From NCBI RefSeq assembly GCF_003369915.1, contig NC_046675.1, positions 10,416,001-10,480,000 on the forward strand: a stretch of 64,000 bases of DNA, read 5' to 3'. The notes under the pieces are model-generated. The model was not told the DNA's origin and searched no databases. It was given only the letters and a program-made list of their open reading frames with translations. This DNA is from Drosophila miranda. Taxonomy: Eukaryota; Arthropoda; Insecta; Diptera; Drosophilidae. The position numbers and the translations under genes are program-made. This document shows positions 11,001 through 22,616 of this stretch, piece by piece; the stretch's first letter is position 1, and each line of letters starts with the position of its first letter.

Positions 11001-12409
11001 TTTCTGCAACACCTTGCTTGCTGCTCTGACGGCGGGCGCGAGGGTGGCCATGGTGCGTGATTTGGTATTGGAAGGCACTTGAGTGGTGGGGGCACGAATA
11101 TCTAATGTGAATATTCGCAATTTTTAGCAATTAATGAATCTATTTTTTAGTTGACTTTGATTGTTTTTGCCCTAATTTTGATTCCTCAACAAAAAAAAAC
11201 AACAAAAAAACCGAACTTAGCCCACTTAAGCCCCCTCTATTTAATTAGTTCAACTACTTGAAGTATTATTATTATTATTATTATATAAAGCTAATAAATA
11301 GTTAAAACTAGGTATTAACAGGGTATGGGGCTATAGCTGCTGAGGCCTTAAGCTCACTATAGTATTATTATACTACTTGAAGTAAATGGCGGAAAATATT
11401 GACGATTGTACATTTTTCTGGTAGAGTCATGCCATCTTTCCTCTAAACTTAAAAAAAAACCACGATATCTTTCATCTGAACTGCGATAAAATTATAAAAT
11501 GAGCATTATTTTCGGTGGAAAACTAAAATACCCCCTTGGCTTGCAGTGGGTTAATCGTTCTCCATCAAGGATTGAAAACATATTCCGATTATGATATTCC
11601 GTCGAATATTACTAGCTATTTTGATCTCTCAGCTTGGCTCACATAATTTTATCCTATTGATGAAGAAATTTTCTACAAGATTGGCTAGTTTTTAGTCCTT
11701 GCTTTTATTGTATTTTGACTAGAACACGGTTTACAAATTAATGTTGCCCGCAACGAACCGGTTCAAAGAGAACCTTACCCGATTCAGGTTCGGCTATCGA
11801 TACTATCGACTGGATACGAGTGGTGCGCGCTAAATAGAAATTGTTTGAAAGTGAATGAGCAAGGATTTAAATGCAATCTATTGGAATAAGTGATACACCT
11901 AAGTACGAATAAGAGGTCTGAAAATTTAAGCAGAGAGCATTCATCATCTAATAATATTTCTGGGACCAATAATCTCATAAATTTTATATCTTTACACGGT
12001 CCGAAAATATAGTTGGAAATTTATGGTTTTAATAATTGCAAAAATACTATCTTCCTGGCACTTTACTATTTGAATTTTCAATGAAGGACCAACCTGACAA
12101 AACGCTCAGAATTGGTTTGGTGGACAGCAACTGATCACGGTCCACATAGACAGTGCGTATGGTCGCATTCAGGGCCGCCTGCGTGCTGTTCGCCGCCTGC
12201 TGCCTCTGGTGCTCGTCGGCTATGTTCTTGCCCACATAGACGAGTGCCCCCAGCAGGAAGCCGCACAGCACCAGGAGGAACACGCAGAAGGCGACCAGTG
12301 TGAGAATGGTGTTGCCCGGGGCCTTGTGGGGCCGGTTGGTGTCCTTGATGCGGTGGTTATCGTCTGTGGAGAGACTGCTGCGTGGGCGCACGTTTTTTGT
12401 TGCATACAT
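8036..12409 (-). CDS. M1 aminopeptidase N, type II membrane protein, 1026 aa (cluster gene 1)
   Basis: A zinc exopeptidase that removes N-terminal residues from peptides at the cell surface. Six exons: 12409-12094, 11101-10615, 10500-9535, 9472-9329, 9265-8774, 8711-8036. All joins keep phase and sum to 1027 codons. Exon 1 gives a cytoplasmic tail and a membrane span ([20 protein letters not shown]). Exon 2 holds the N-terminal beta domain ([20 protein letters not shown]). Exon 3 holds [11 protein letters not shown], the exopeptidase motif GAMENWG and zinc site HELAH (449-453), with the third ligand in NEGF (E472). The last two exons are the ERAP1-like C-terminal domain. There is no C-terminal GPI-type tail, so it is anchored by its N-terminus. 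A TCTCAGTGTG initiator lies near 12469. The large first intron holds a dispersed repeat. The cluster resembles the CG8773/CG8774/CG31343/CG31445 group of D. melanogaster, but I cannot say which gene this is. Confidence 0.88.
11205..11866 (+). repeat. dispersed repeat, copy 1 (inverted relative to copy 2 at 51555-52374)
   Basis: Several blocks match the reverse complement of 51555-52374 in the same order: GAACTTAGCCCACTTAAGCC (11213), a GAAAATATTGACGATTG block (11390), GATATCTTTCATCTGAACTG (11465), ATTATTTTCGGTGG (11507), AGTGGGTTAATCGTTC (11545), and CGGCTATCGATACTATCGAC (11791) followed by AGAAATTGTTTGAAAGTGAA. Gaps between blocks differ, so the copies have diverged by indels. No family was recognised. 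It lies wholly within intron 1 of the first aminopeptidase gene. Confidence 0.75.
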
Positions 12410-15400
12410 AGCCGTTGACTGTTTGTTCTGGTGATTAAATTAAGCTCTCAAGTAGACGCGTTCACACTGAGACGGTTGCCGAATGACTCGACTGGCTATT
12501 GTTGGCAAAAGGGGTAGATTTTAAATTTGAACTTGGTTTGATTTAAGACCGCACTATCGCAAAATGTCACTGTCAGCAGCTGTCTCGGAGCCCATTGGCT
12601 CTGTCTTAAATCACAATTTTAACTGTAGTTTTATCTTGAACCGAAGCTGCCAGCCCTCCCTGCTCCAATCCATTGTGTCATCGACAGGGGTAATTCGAGA
12701 GCGCAATAAACAGCCCAGACCGAATTACATGCGTCGCCGTTACCATCATCACTATTTATAATTTTCGAGCTACTTATAAACAAACCCGGGTATGTTTTCA
12801 CAGCTTTTATGGTTGTGGCTCGGCTAGGTTACCAGGGGCAGGGGTATAGAGATAGAGAGATACAGAGAGTCGGCCATAATTTACTCCTCCCCGCGATGGA
12901 GCTTGCCTCAATTTTGTCTCGCTGCAGATCAATCAGATTACTGCCATTTCTGCCCCTCGCATGGTCACGTAATGAAGTTGGTCATTTCATGAAATTGTTA
13001 CTTCAAATAGTTGGAGCAACACGATTCCATGGCTCAGAGTTGGAGCTGGTTAACCGCAAAGTCGCATTACAAATCCCCCAGGTTGTTGCAATGATCCGTC
13101 CACCACAGGCCACTTTCTACAGGGGCGTTGGTGTGCGATTGATTGACGGATGCATGGCAAAGGTTGTTGGCATCTCTAAACACTCTCTGTACTCCGACTC
13201 CGATCTGCGGAGTTAGTGCCATGGGAAGAAGTTGCAGATGCAGATTATAAGCCGTAAAAATGAATTGAATTGGCCATAAGCCCATGAGACACGTCTCCAC
13301 TGACAATTATGTCAGGATGCATCTGAGAGAACCATTCACCCGTAGGTGGATGTGGATGCGGCTGTGTTGTGCTCGTAATTTATGCAGTATTCATTTCAGA
13401 GTGCACCAAATTGTGCGAAATGAGGAATTCAAGACTGTAGAATATGCTAATTTTCACCAGCTGCCAGGCAATTGTCTCTTGCCCGCCATCCCGACATCCC
13501 GCCCCATGCTATCCGATCAGGCCCATCATTTCATGGAGCCAGCGCCAGCCTCTGATGATGCAATGCAGCGACTCTGCCGCTGACTCAATTAAGGCGCGCA
13601 CAAAGCAGCCGCGCCGCTCTGCCACAAAAACAGCAGTTGCATGACTACCTTATGAGCCAGCAGAAGACAAAGGCAGCTGCGGAGTAGAAGTACCAGTACC
13701 AGTACCAATATCAGTGACTGCATAATCTGACACGCCTCATCGCATCAACGAGAATACATGAGCATCTCTGCTCTGCGCATTCTCAGGCTGATGATCGCCC
13801 ACCCACGGGGGGAGATGTCAAAAACTTGCGCTTCTAATGAGTGAGGAATACGAGTCTATTCGACTTCACTTGTAAGTCGGCCAGTTCAATGCACTTGGAT
13901 CATTCTGGTTTATGGTTTCACGCAAACGTTTAGAGTTGTTGAAATTGAAATACATATACGAGGAGTACGTTTATGAAAAACACGTGCCTCTGGCTGTCCC
14001 TTTTTAAGGTCATAACTTTCACGAAACGGCACCTTACAGATGCGTTAGCAGCACAAATGCAAATCGTTTGGCATTTACGTGACATGTGCAGCCCAGATAA
14101 AATGAACAAAAAGCCAACCCAACCCCCAACTCCCGCAGTGGGATGACACATGACAAAGGTCGTCTCTACGTGCTTGCAATTTCTGATATTTAAACAAAAA
14201 TCAAATAATAAAAAAAACAACAATAAATATAAAAGGAGATAGTGGGCAAAGACAGAGAAATGATTGCCACAGTTTGTGTGTTTGAGGTTAACGGAATGCA
14301 AAATATCGTAAGTTTATCAATCAGGGAGGTTGCATAAGATCGCACAAAGGCAGACCCATAGATATTGAATGGGCGATTACAGAAATATAGCCAATTAATT
14401 AGCAAAGCTTTTCTTTTATCGAAGAAACCAATAAATCAGGGCGCTATAAAGGAGAAAGAGTTGAATAGACATCTGAGCTTCGGGTCCATTAAATTCACAC
14501 TTCAGAAGGTGTTAAATACCTTATCCATTGATCCCGCTTTATTAGCACTGAAATCCCATTCAAGCAAAACTTCTTTGACCATTCGTCGGAGGTTCTTTTC
14601 CCACACTAAACACGAAATTTCGCCCAAGGAAAAAACAAAAAAGAAATCAGTGTCAATGAAAATGAAAAATGAAAAAATTCAAAATATTCGACCAGTGTGC
14701 CTCGGGTTCGGCCAAACTTTCAAGAACAAAACAAAACCAGAAATGAGAAATGAGAAAGAGACAGAGCAAGGGGGAAGCAAAAGAGAATACTACGACAAGT
14801 AGCTGGCAGTCAATGATGTCGACCCATTTCGTTTTGGCTTTGGAAGAAAGTAATTTCTCAGGCGACCATCGGCCAGCGGCTGCCAGAGACAGAGATAGAG
14901 CCAGAGCCAGAGCAAGAGACTTGAGCCATTGAGGCGAACGGAACATCTTGGCGGCTCCCAGCTCCGAGTGTATTGGCCGATTTAAGGCCAAGAACTTGCG
15001 CGGCAAGTGAACTATGTGTATGCACGGGGCTAGTGCAGGGGCAGGGGGCAGGGAGCAGGGGCCTGGGCTGACTCCAAGCCAGTTTGCAACCGAGGAGGAG
15101 TGGAGGTGGAGAGATGGGACGCATGCGCTGTTGCAACCTGTTTTCCGTGCCCATGCGGTGTTCTGCTGCCCGCTGTTATTTATCGGCGGCTCTTGTTTAT
15201 CGTGTTCATTGTTGAAAGTCAAAGTTGGCATAGAATTCCATGGAGTTCTGTGGCCGCATTTCGACCACGACTCGAATACTCGTATTACGGTGCGAATATT
15301 AAAATTAGTTGCCGCCTCAATGCGTCCAATTAGAACGCGAGCACTCAGAGCAGAGAGACACATATAACGGATCGGTTCAATGACAATGACAGCGGTCCGG

Positions 15401-15759
15401 TGGAGCTTTAAACGGTATATGTTTTGATCCACACTCGTATTATTTTCACGTTTTGCACTGTGTCGCCTGCTTTATTGGCACCTGCTCTTTCGGCAGCTTT
15501 GGGCTTGAGCTTCTTGATTTACAGTTACAGCTTCTGTGACAGTGACAGCGCGAGATCTCAGTGTGGGCGGAGTTAATTATTAATTTACTTCGCTGGGCCT
15601 ATGACCAGCAGTTCATTTGGCTCTACTGCCTTCAGCTATACTCGTACTTGATTCAAATCGGCGAAGAGGAGCGCGCGCGCGATGTGAGATGAGATCGGGC
15701 TCGAAATAAAAGACGCGACGCGCGCATTCACAACCGTCGCGCTTGAAAATATAAGGTAG
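12410..15759. other. intergenic/upstream region of aminopeptidase gene 1
   Basis: No supported gene. Frames on both strands near 14650-15430 owe their length to CAGAG/GGGGCAGG low-complexity runs. The region separates the first complete aminopeptidase from the truncated paralog. It includes CpG-rich sequence with a GCGCGCGCG run near 15669 and a GAGAGAG tract near 15769-15775. Confidence 0.4.
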
Positions 15760-15765
15760 TTTATT
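15760..15765 (-). terminator. possible poly(A) signal of the truncated aminopeptidase
   Basis: AATAAA on the minus strand lies about 230 nt beyond the in-frame TGA at 15996-15998 of the truncated paralog. It could serve a shortened transcript. Supported only by sequence and distance. Confidence 0.3.
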
Positions 15766-16589
15766 CGCTCTCTCTCTGGAGCTCTTTCAAATCATAAACT
15801 TTCGATAAGAAAAACCTAGTGTTGTAAAAGTCGCACACACCAAAAAGCGAGAGAGAGCTTTTGTTGCGTTCGATTCTTTCGTGTAAGCTCGCCTGAACAG
15901 CTGAGACCGGCTTTGAAGCAAGCTGAGAATCAACACCAACTCCAAGAGCATGCATTTGGGGTATTCGGTATTCAATACTTAACTTGCACTTGTACTCACT
16001 TTTGATTGCCCTCGGCATCTGTGTAGCTGCTTCTGTAGCTACCCGTCAGACTGTCGAGGTTGCAGTCGAAGCTGGCGGACAGGGTATAGGCCTTGTTCAT
16101 GCTGAGCACCTCCTTGAGTTTAATGATTAGCAGCTCTCTCGTGTCGTCCAGATAGTACTCGTCAATGGCGATGCGCATGCGTGCCATCATATTGAGGATA
16201 CTGATGCTGTGCACATTCAGGTCCTTGGCGTGCAGAACAATCAGATTAGTCACCTCGTTCAGCTGGAACTGTATGGACACGGTGCCCTCGCAGCCGCCTG
16301 TTTGCAGGTCGGGATGAATGTATATCTTGTACTTTATGGGCCTAAGCTCAGTGGGCAGACGCCATTCAATCTAGGGGAAGGGGTTGTAAAGATTATTAAA
16401 TATCCATCATCGATAATAAGCATTTCCATAAAGGAAACGATGGCTTGATAAGGTCTTGATACGATACGGAGAGATTGTCCCATAGTGGTCAGGTCGTAAA
16501 AAATGGACTTCGTCGGAATATGTCAGTCTCAGCATTATACGAGTGTGAGTGCATTTACGAGTAAGGTCATTTAATTGTGGAATTATATG

Positions 16590-16595
16590 TTTATT
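16590..16595 (-). terminator. poly(A) signal of the 79-aa membrane micropeptide gene
   Basis: AATAAA on the minus strand, about 46 nt beyond the stop codon at 16641-16643. Together with the upstream initiator it makes the small gene a self-contained unit. Confidence 0.55.
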
Positions 16596-16640
16596 GACGC
16601 CATCGAAATACGAAAAACTAAACTATTGTAGACCTAAGAA

Positions 16641-16941
16641 TCATCTGTTGGCTCTGGAATTCAACAGTTGTTCGGGAGTGCCAGTCCGCAATTGGTTTTG
16701 TATGTAGTCCTCGAGAACGTCCAATTTGCGCTGGGCCTCGTCCAGTTGGAGCCACAAGTTGTCCCTATGGACAAGCACTACCACGAGAGCCACAATCAGG
16801 CAGGTGGATAGCAGACCAAAGAATATGGCCACTCGCTCCGCTGTGATCCAGTCTAATACACGTAAGAGATAGTGTTCCTTGAATTCTTTCCGTTAACTAA
16901 CATCGATGCATACCCTTTGTATTCTTCAATTTGAAACCCAT
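16641..16941 (-). CDS. 79-aa single-pass membrane micropeptide derived from an aminopeptidase N-terminus
   Basis: Two exons: 16941-16914 (MGFKLKNTK plus one base) and 16852-16641, joined across a 61-bp GTATGC...ATTAG intron. The product has a membrane span (FFGLLSTCLIVALVVVLV, about residues 20-37) and then an amphipathic helix with heptad character (LWLQLDEAQRKLDVLEDYI). The same anchor-plus-helix pattern opens the neighbouring aminopeptidases; compare [16 protein letters not shown] in the copy at 22617-26043. The frame ends after this module with TGA, and no donor links it to a protease domain. A TCAGTC initiator lies at about 16993, 52 nt before the ATG, and AATAAA follows the stop. It is nested in an intron of the truncated paralog on the same strand. 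A role as a membrane partner or modulator of the full-length enzymes is inference. Alternatively it is a decayed 5' end. Confidence 0.6.
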
Positions 16942-17715
16942 CTCTGATCTTTACACCGAGCAGTGCGTTGTCCTCAATCAAACTGCCTCGACTGACCACT
17001 AAAACTGGCTAGGTTCTCTTCGGCCAACAATTTCTACTTTGATAAAACAAAACACAATCATTTAGTCCCAGCGATAAGTATTTGAAATGACTAAGAAATG
17101 ACCACTCGGGAACATGATAAAACGCGAATTGGTAGCACCGCCGACTTTATGACGACCAACAGGAAAGTTTGTACTTTCCAATTGGTTTGGGTTTCTGTTA
17201 AGCTTTTGATAATTTTTTTTGTAGCACTGAACTTACCGCATCGGGATCAGGAAGTCCTGGTGGCAGTGTGGGGTAGATGGGATCGACTCCAGCTGCGGTG
17301 GTGGTAGTGGTTCCACTTCCAGGAGTTGTTCCATCTCCAGGGGTTGTTCCACCTCCAGGAGTAGTTGCACCGCCTGGGGAGGTTTCTGAACCGCCGCCAG
17401 GAGTTGTAGAACCCCCACTTGGTGTGGTGGCACCATCGCCAGTTGGCACGTTGGGATTGGCTGTGGTAGTTGTGGTGGAGGTCGAAGTGGTATCTGCCGT
17501 AAGGGCATCAATCTTGTCCAGGGCATCCTGCAGATCATTCTCCAGATCGGAATTCTGTACGGCCAGCACAATGGTGGAAATACAGAAGGCCGTTGTGGCC
17601 AGGCCTAGGAAGATGGCCACAAATTTGACAGTCAGCCCTAAAGGGTTCGGATTAAATACGTGATGACAATGCGGTTCTCCAATCAAACTATCAGGATGGA
17701 CTCACAGGCAACCAT

Positions 17716-18269
17716 TTTAGTCTATTATCCTTGCTCTTTCAGGAGAACTTTCAATTGCTTCCACTGCGCTGGGCGCCAAATTGGAAACTAAATGCAAACT
17801 GCGAGTTTGACCCAACAATTTGGACTTAGTAAACTGCGGCCAGATTGCTGGACGATATCTAGACATGCCATATAGCTCCCCGATCCACGATCCCCAGGGC
17901 CCAGATAAATAGTCTTTAGTCTTTAGGTTTATGCCTGGTCATTAGGGTGTAGACTTTTATGATATTATTGCAAGGTTGTATATCGGAGCTTATTGCCGGA
18001 CAGTCGCAGACCCAGGATGATTGCGCCCCATCAAGATTGGCGCTAGGACAGCCAGTGCATGGTTATCGACGATTCTTGGGGCCATAGAAATCGCCACATT
18101 GTTGGATAAAATAAAAGAAATTCTTGGTTTTATTTATGGTTTGATTTTGGAACTTTATTTTATTGAACTTGAGCGGAAATTTTGTTTTTCTCTTATGCAA
18201 TTCCTTCTAATTGCCAATTAGCTCTAAAACAGTTACGTATGAACATTTATTGTACAGTAAAGACCATCT
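17716..18269. other. spacer between aminopeptidase copies
   Basis: About 550 bp separating the 5' end of the truncated copy from the 3' end of the next complete gene. It must contain the promoter of the former and the 3' UTR of the latter. No clear TATA or coding frame was seen. Confidence 0.4.
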
Positions 18270-21200
18270 TTACAATCGGTTTTCCTTGGTCAACGGAACG
18301 GAGGTGCCACTTAGCCAGTCGCTTATGTCACCGCTGTTCTGCTTCAGCCACTCGATGTTGTACTTGATGGTCTCCACCGCCTCCAGCCTGGAGTTGGCCC
18401 CGGCCCCGGACTCTGGGTACTTGGCATAGAACTGCTGCAGTTCCTCCAGCTTGACCTGGCTGGCAAAGCTCTTCGTGATCTGGGCAATCAGCCTGCCAAA
18501 GTTTCGATTTGTCAGCCCGAAACGAGCACTCAGCTGGGGCCATTGCTCTCGGTAGTAGTCCCACACCACGGGCTCGCCCACGGGGTTGCCAGCAATGTTC
18601 TGCACGCAGGTAAAATAGTCCTGGGAGCGCACAATACTCTCGTCACTGGCCAGTACGAGGAAGTTGAACAGCAACTGGGCGTCCTGAACACCAGCCAACC
18701 CATACATAAGCTTCAGCTTCTCGCTGGCATCCGTTTCCTCCAAGAAAAGTTCAAATAGCTTATCCCAGTCGGAGTTGCTAGTCGACTGCTGCATGCCGTA
18801 ATAATAGACGATCTCGCGCAGATCGGGCGCTGGTCGGTTGGCGGCGGTGGGGTTCTGAAGCCAGGTGTTGAAGCTCTGAGCTGCCTGGTCCAGACAGTCG
18901 GGCAGGCCGAGGGAACAGGCCGCGGACAGGATGGACACCCGCAGTCGACTGTAATGTCGGAAGAGTAAGGAATTGTAAGAGGGGAATCGTTGGCTGAGAA
19001 GGGGGTCAGTGCTTACTTATTCAAGTGGTTATTCGCGTCCACACTCCAGCCCACTTCCTGGTAGACGCTGTCAACCAGAGTCCTTGCATAGGTCAAGTAG
19101 GAAACGTAGCCCTCGTTGAACATCAGGCTGCGTTGCAGCGCCTTAAGCTTCTCAGCCGCCACGTACCAGGGCGCAAAGTCACGCTCCTGGCCAAGGTAGG
19201 CGGTCATCTCCAGCGGAACTTTGTAGGACAGTTGGCTGGCATCGGCCACGGCGAAGGCATCATTCAAAAGATGGGAGCGATCGGCAACGTCGAATCGGGC
19301 GGGATCGGCTATCAATTGCTTGATGAGGGCATCCCAGAGACTATCTTCGTAGTTAACGCGATAATACCCCAATTGATGGACGTTCAGCTTAATCCACTGG
19401 ACATCAACGTCCAAGGCGATTTCCGCCGTGTCATTATCGTAAGGGAACACGAAGCTCTCGACGTTGTCGTCCTCCCAAGCGTCGATGGTGTAAGTGACGG
19501 GCACGCTCCACCTGTACTGGAATTCGCTGTCTTCGGGAGCCTCCTCATAGCTGGCCTTGTTGGAGAGGAAGCGCTGCTGAGTAATGAGGAATCCAGCATC
19601 CCCACGGGACACATTCAGGACCGGGTAGCCCATCTGTTCGGTCCATGTGCGCATCAAGAGCTTCACATCAAAGTCTGTCACAAGGTCCACCTCGCTCAGG
19701 AAGTCATCCGTGACCGTGTTTTCAAACTGATACTTTACCAAATAGTTGGTAACAGCCTCCTCGAATTTTTCGGAACCTACAAGGTTCTCAAGCATCCGGA
19801 TGACCGAGCCACCCTTCTCATAGCTGATGGTGTCGAAAATGGCGCTGATCTCAGCCGGTGACTCCACTTCCTGGACAATGGGGTGCGAAGAGAGTTTGGC
19901 ATCATAGACCATGACAGGATGCAGGGCGATTATTTGGAATTGCTCCAGCTACGTGGCAGATTAAAGTATGATTAGTCTCGAGAAGAATATCATTGCATAT
20001 GATTTATTATAATGGTGACCCATGACTTACCATTCCCCAGTCTGGATACACTGCGTTCACTCCCTTGTACTGCATGTAGCGGGCAAATCCCTCGTTTAGC
20101 CAGATGTCATTCCACCATTTCATGGTAACTAGATTGCCGAACCATTGGTGAGCAATCTCGTGGGCCAGGACGGAGGCGATAGACTGCTTGTTGGATGTCG
20201 AGCTGTAGCTCTCGTCGTAGAGTAGAGCCGTCTCGCGGTAAGTGACCAGACCCCAGTGCTCCATGGCATTGGAGGAGAAGTCGGGGATGGCAGCCATATC
20301 CAGTTTGGTCAGTGGATACGGCACATTGTAATACTGGATGTAGTACTCCGTGACGGCAGCTCCAAACTCTAAAGCAAAGTCAACCTTGTTCAGCTGGTGG
20401 GGAGTGGCAAAAGCCTCCATAGAGAAGTCCTCGCCAATCCCATTGGCATTAACAGTTGTGGACTTGGAGGCAAAATCGGAAACAATGATGCACACCAGGT
20501 ACGTGCTCATCGATACAGTGCTCTCGAAGATGGCCTCCGTGTATTCGCCCAAATAATTGGATTCCTAAATGGTTTTATTAGATGAGCTGGGAAACGGAAT
20601 TTAATAATGACTATGCTTACGGATAGCTTCATATTGGAGACTGCGTGGTAAGATCCTGTGGGATGTACCACTGTGATGGCGAAAGTAGCCTTCATCGCCG
20701 GCTCATCGAAGCACGGGAAGGCCTGGCGGGCATAGACTGGCTCGAATTGCGTTGACGAAATGTTTCTGCAACACAAAACAGGGATGTCAAAATTGCGTTA
20801 GATCGCTGAATAAAATCTGACTAAATAGGACTAAATTCTGCCGTGCCGTGTGCCGCGACGTTAGCTTGTATATGGGCGATTTCGCCAAAAAGTACACCAC
20901 GGCAAAAAACATTAAAATTCTAAAAGAACAGATATTATTTTCTACATGTATTCAAAAATGACTTATTTACCCCATTAACATATTAAAATAAAGAAGAGTT
21001 CACTTTTTCTTTATGTTTTGGTATTGTTACAGTCATTATATCCCATAAGGAAGATTATTCTTGATAAACTGTTTCCTCAAAGTCTAAATATATTGAATTA
21101 TCAAAAAAAATATCCAGAATATTTGCCAGATCTCGGCTTTTTTAAACTTTTGATCACTGTCATTTTTTGGTGAATATAGGTAGCAGTATCCTTGTTTTCT

Positions 21201-22067
21201 AGACAACAATAAATAAATAAATAAAGAAGCGAAAAAAAATCCGAAACTTTATACCAACAATTCAAATAACGGATAATTTTTAAAACAATTTATACAGTGG
21301 CGCCAACAGGTGTCGCCACCTCAAAATGTAGCTCGCATGTAGATGTCGCGTAGCGTATGTCGAGTATAAGCAAAATGAATTTCAAATCCCAGAAAAAATT
21401 ACTTACCGTTGGTCTCCCGCTTCCGACTTGTAGGTGCTGCTGTAAAGACCCACCAGCTTGTCCGTCATATTTCCGTTAAAGAGAATACCCAAGGTGATGC
21501 TGGAATCCACCACCAGATCCTCCGTCAACGTTATGATCAGGAGCTGTCGTTCCACCTCCAAAACATATTCCACTACCTCTCGGTTCAGCACATAAACATT
21601 CGTCACATCCAACAGGTAAGAGTGCAAAATGATTTGATTCGTGGCCTCCACGACATCTATGGTGATCTTCTCCTGGCCGGTGAAGGTGCCAGTATCTAGG
21701 TCCGGATGCCAGTAGAGTTCGTAGTGTTTGGGCAACAGTGCAGTGGGCAGACGATAGTCAATCTACAGATCAAGTATATTATTGAATTTCAGAAAATTGG
21801 ATAAACAAACGATTATCTGAATAGGAAGGTGTATAGCAACAGGTGCACATATACCTATACAAAAGTATAACTCACAATATCGTCGCGTCTCTCTCGCTGG
21901 AGGGTTGGACGCACATCTAGCTCCTTGTAGATGTCAATCTTTTCCTGTACATCGCGCAGATCCGCCTCCAGTTTCGCGTTCTGCACCGCAACCACTACAG
22001 TGGCCGTGGCAAAAGCCGCCACCGCCCAGGCCAGGACCACCTGCATCCAATTTCGCGACAAGAACAT
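18270..22067 (-). CDS. M1 aminopeptidase N, type II membrane protein, 945 aa (cluster gene 2)
   Basis: Six exons: 22067-21876, 21762-21407, 20765-20621, 20564-20031, 19948-19017, 18948-18270. Phases agree throughout and sum to 946 codons. The start MFLSRNW was chosen because it directly precedes the membrane span ([19 protein letters not shown]); upstream in-frame codons lie in the likely 5' UTR. A short helix ([14 protein letters not shown]) then joins the beta domain ([20 protein letters not shown]) with almost no linker. FPCFDEPA, zinc site [10 protein letters not shown] (H366, H370) and NEGF are intact. The exopeptidase motif reads NAMEHWG rather than GAMENWG, keeping the catalytic-site Glu but changing the first and last positions. 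The C-terminal domain ends without a hydrophobic tail. The neighbours are paralogs in the same orientation. Confidence 0.88.
20766..21406 (-). other. long intron of aminopeptidase gene 2
   Basis: A 641-bp intron splits the beta-domain exon from the FDEPA exon and is much longer than the other introns of the gene. It is AT-rich, with no coding frame and no recognised repeat. Confidence 0.6.
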
Positions 22068-22616
22068 CTTTGCAATCCCAACAATCGCTAACGACTGAAT
22101 AGCCAACCAAGAGTCCGCCAACCCGGCCCGTCCAACTCTAGCGATTAGCTGCCATATAACAAATTCTGATTGTGCGCCCTGGAAGTTTATATTCGTGTAT
22201 ACAAGCGTTACGAACAACGTCGATAATTAGCCAAATAAGTTTGATTATGGCCAACATGGCGATACAGGAAAGGCCCGTCACTTGATCTTCATGGAGGCGG
22301 CATGGCATTCGAACTTTCGCAATCAAATCAAATGGGATCGGATCCATTACAGTCACTACAGCCTACACCCACATCCACACACTCACGAGTGCAGTGCACC
22401 TGGTTATCGGAACGGACTAACGCAATCGACGAATGGATAATTGCTTATTTATGGAGCTGTAATTTTTGTTTTTTCCCAAAACTAGCTTATCTTTATTTTC
22501 AGTTGTTAAGCATAGTCGCTTTATAGCAGCCATTATATGAGTACAAGCTAAAAAAAAAGACCAATGTACGATGATGGCCACTTTCTGGACTCATTCTCGT
22601 CCGCTTCAACCTCGAT
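22067..22616. other. spacer with promoter of aminopeptidase gene 2
   Basis: On the minus strand TATAAA (22191-22186) precedes an ATCAGAA initiator-like site at about 22167, 100 nt before the ATG. GATA-type motifs (CGATAATT near 22214, GCGATACA near 22258) lie just upstream. GATA factors drive many fly midgut digestive genes, but their use here is inference. Confidence 0.4.

Larger units (their letters stand above)
15996..17715 (-). pseudogene. truncated M1 aminopeptidase paralog (N-terminal exons only)
   Basis: Three exons fit the family pattern: a 10-nt mini-exon encoding MVA (17715-17706), an exon with the membrane span and a mucin-like Thr/Gly/Pro linker (17637-17237; KFVAIFLGLATTAFCISTIV, then TTPGGG-type repeats), and the first beta-domain exon (16370-16000; IEWRLPTELRPIKYKIYIHP). 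Splice phases match the paralog at 18270-22067. After the donor at 15999 no exon with FDEPA, GAMEN or HEXXH follows before the next gene 3.5 kb away. Read through, the frame stops at once (TGA 15996-15998), giving a 261-aa protein with no active site. The retained splice donor shows it descends from a full-length gene. It may be a pseudogene or a non-catalytic decoy. A separate small gene lies in its second intron. Confidence 0.65.

Noticed and set aside
14653-15432. 259-codon minus-strand frame containing a signal-peptide-like LALALALSLSLAA run
   Set aside because: The run comes from a CAGAG low-complexity tract and the rest has no domain or coding bias.
19025-19861. 278-codon plus-strand frame
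   Set aside because: Antisense shadow of the aminopeptidase exon at 19017-19948. The same applies to the plus-strand frames at 7955, 22623 and 24718.
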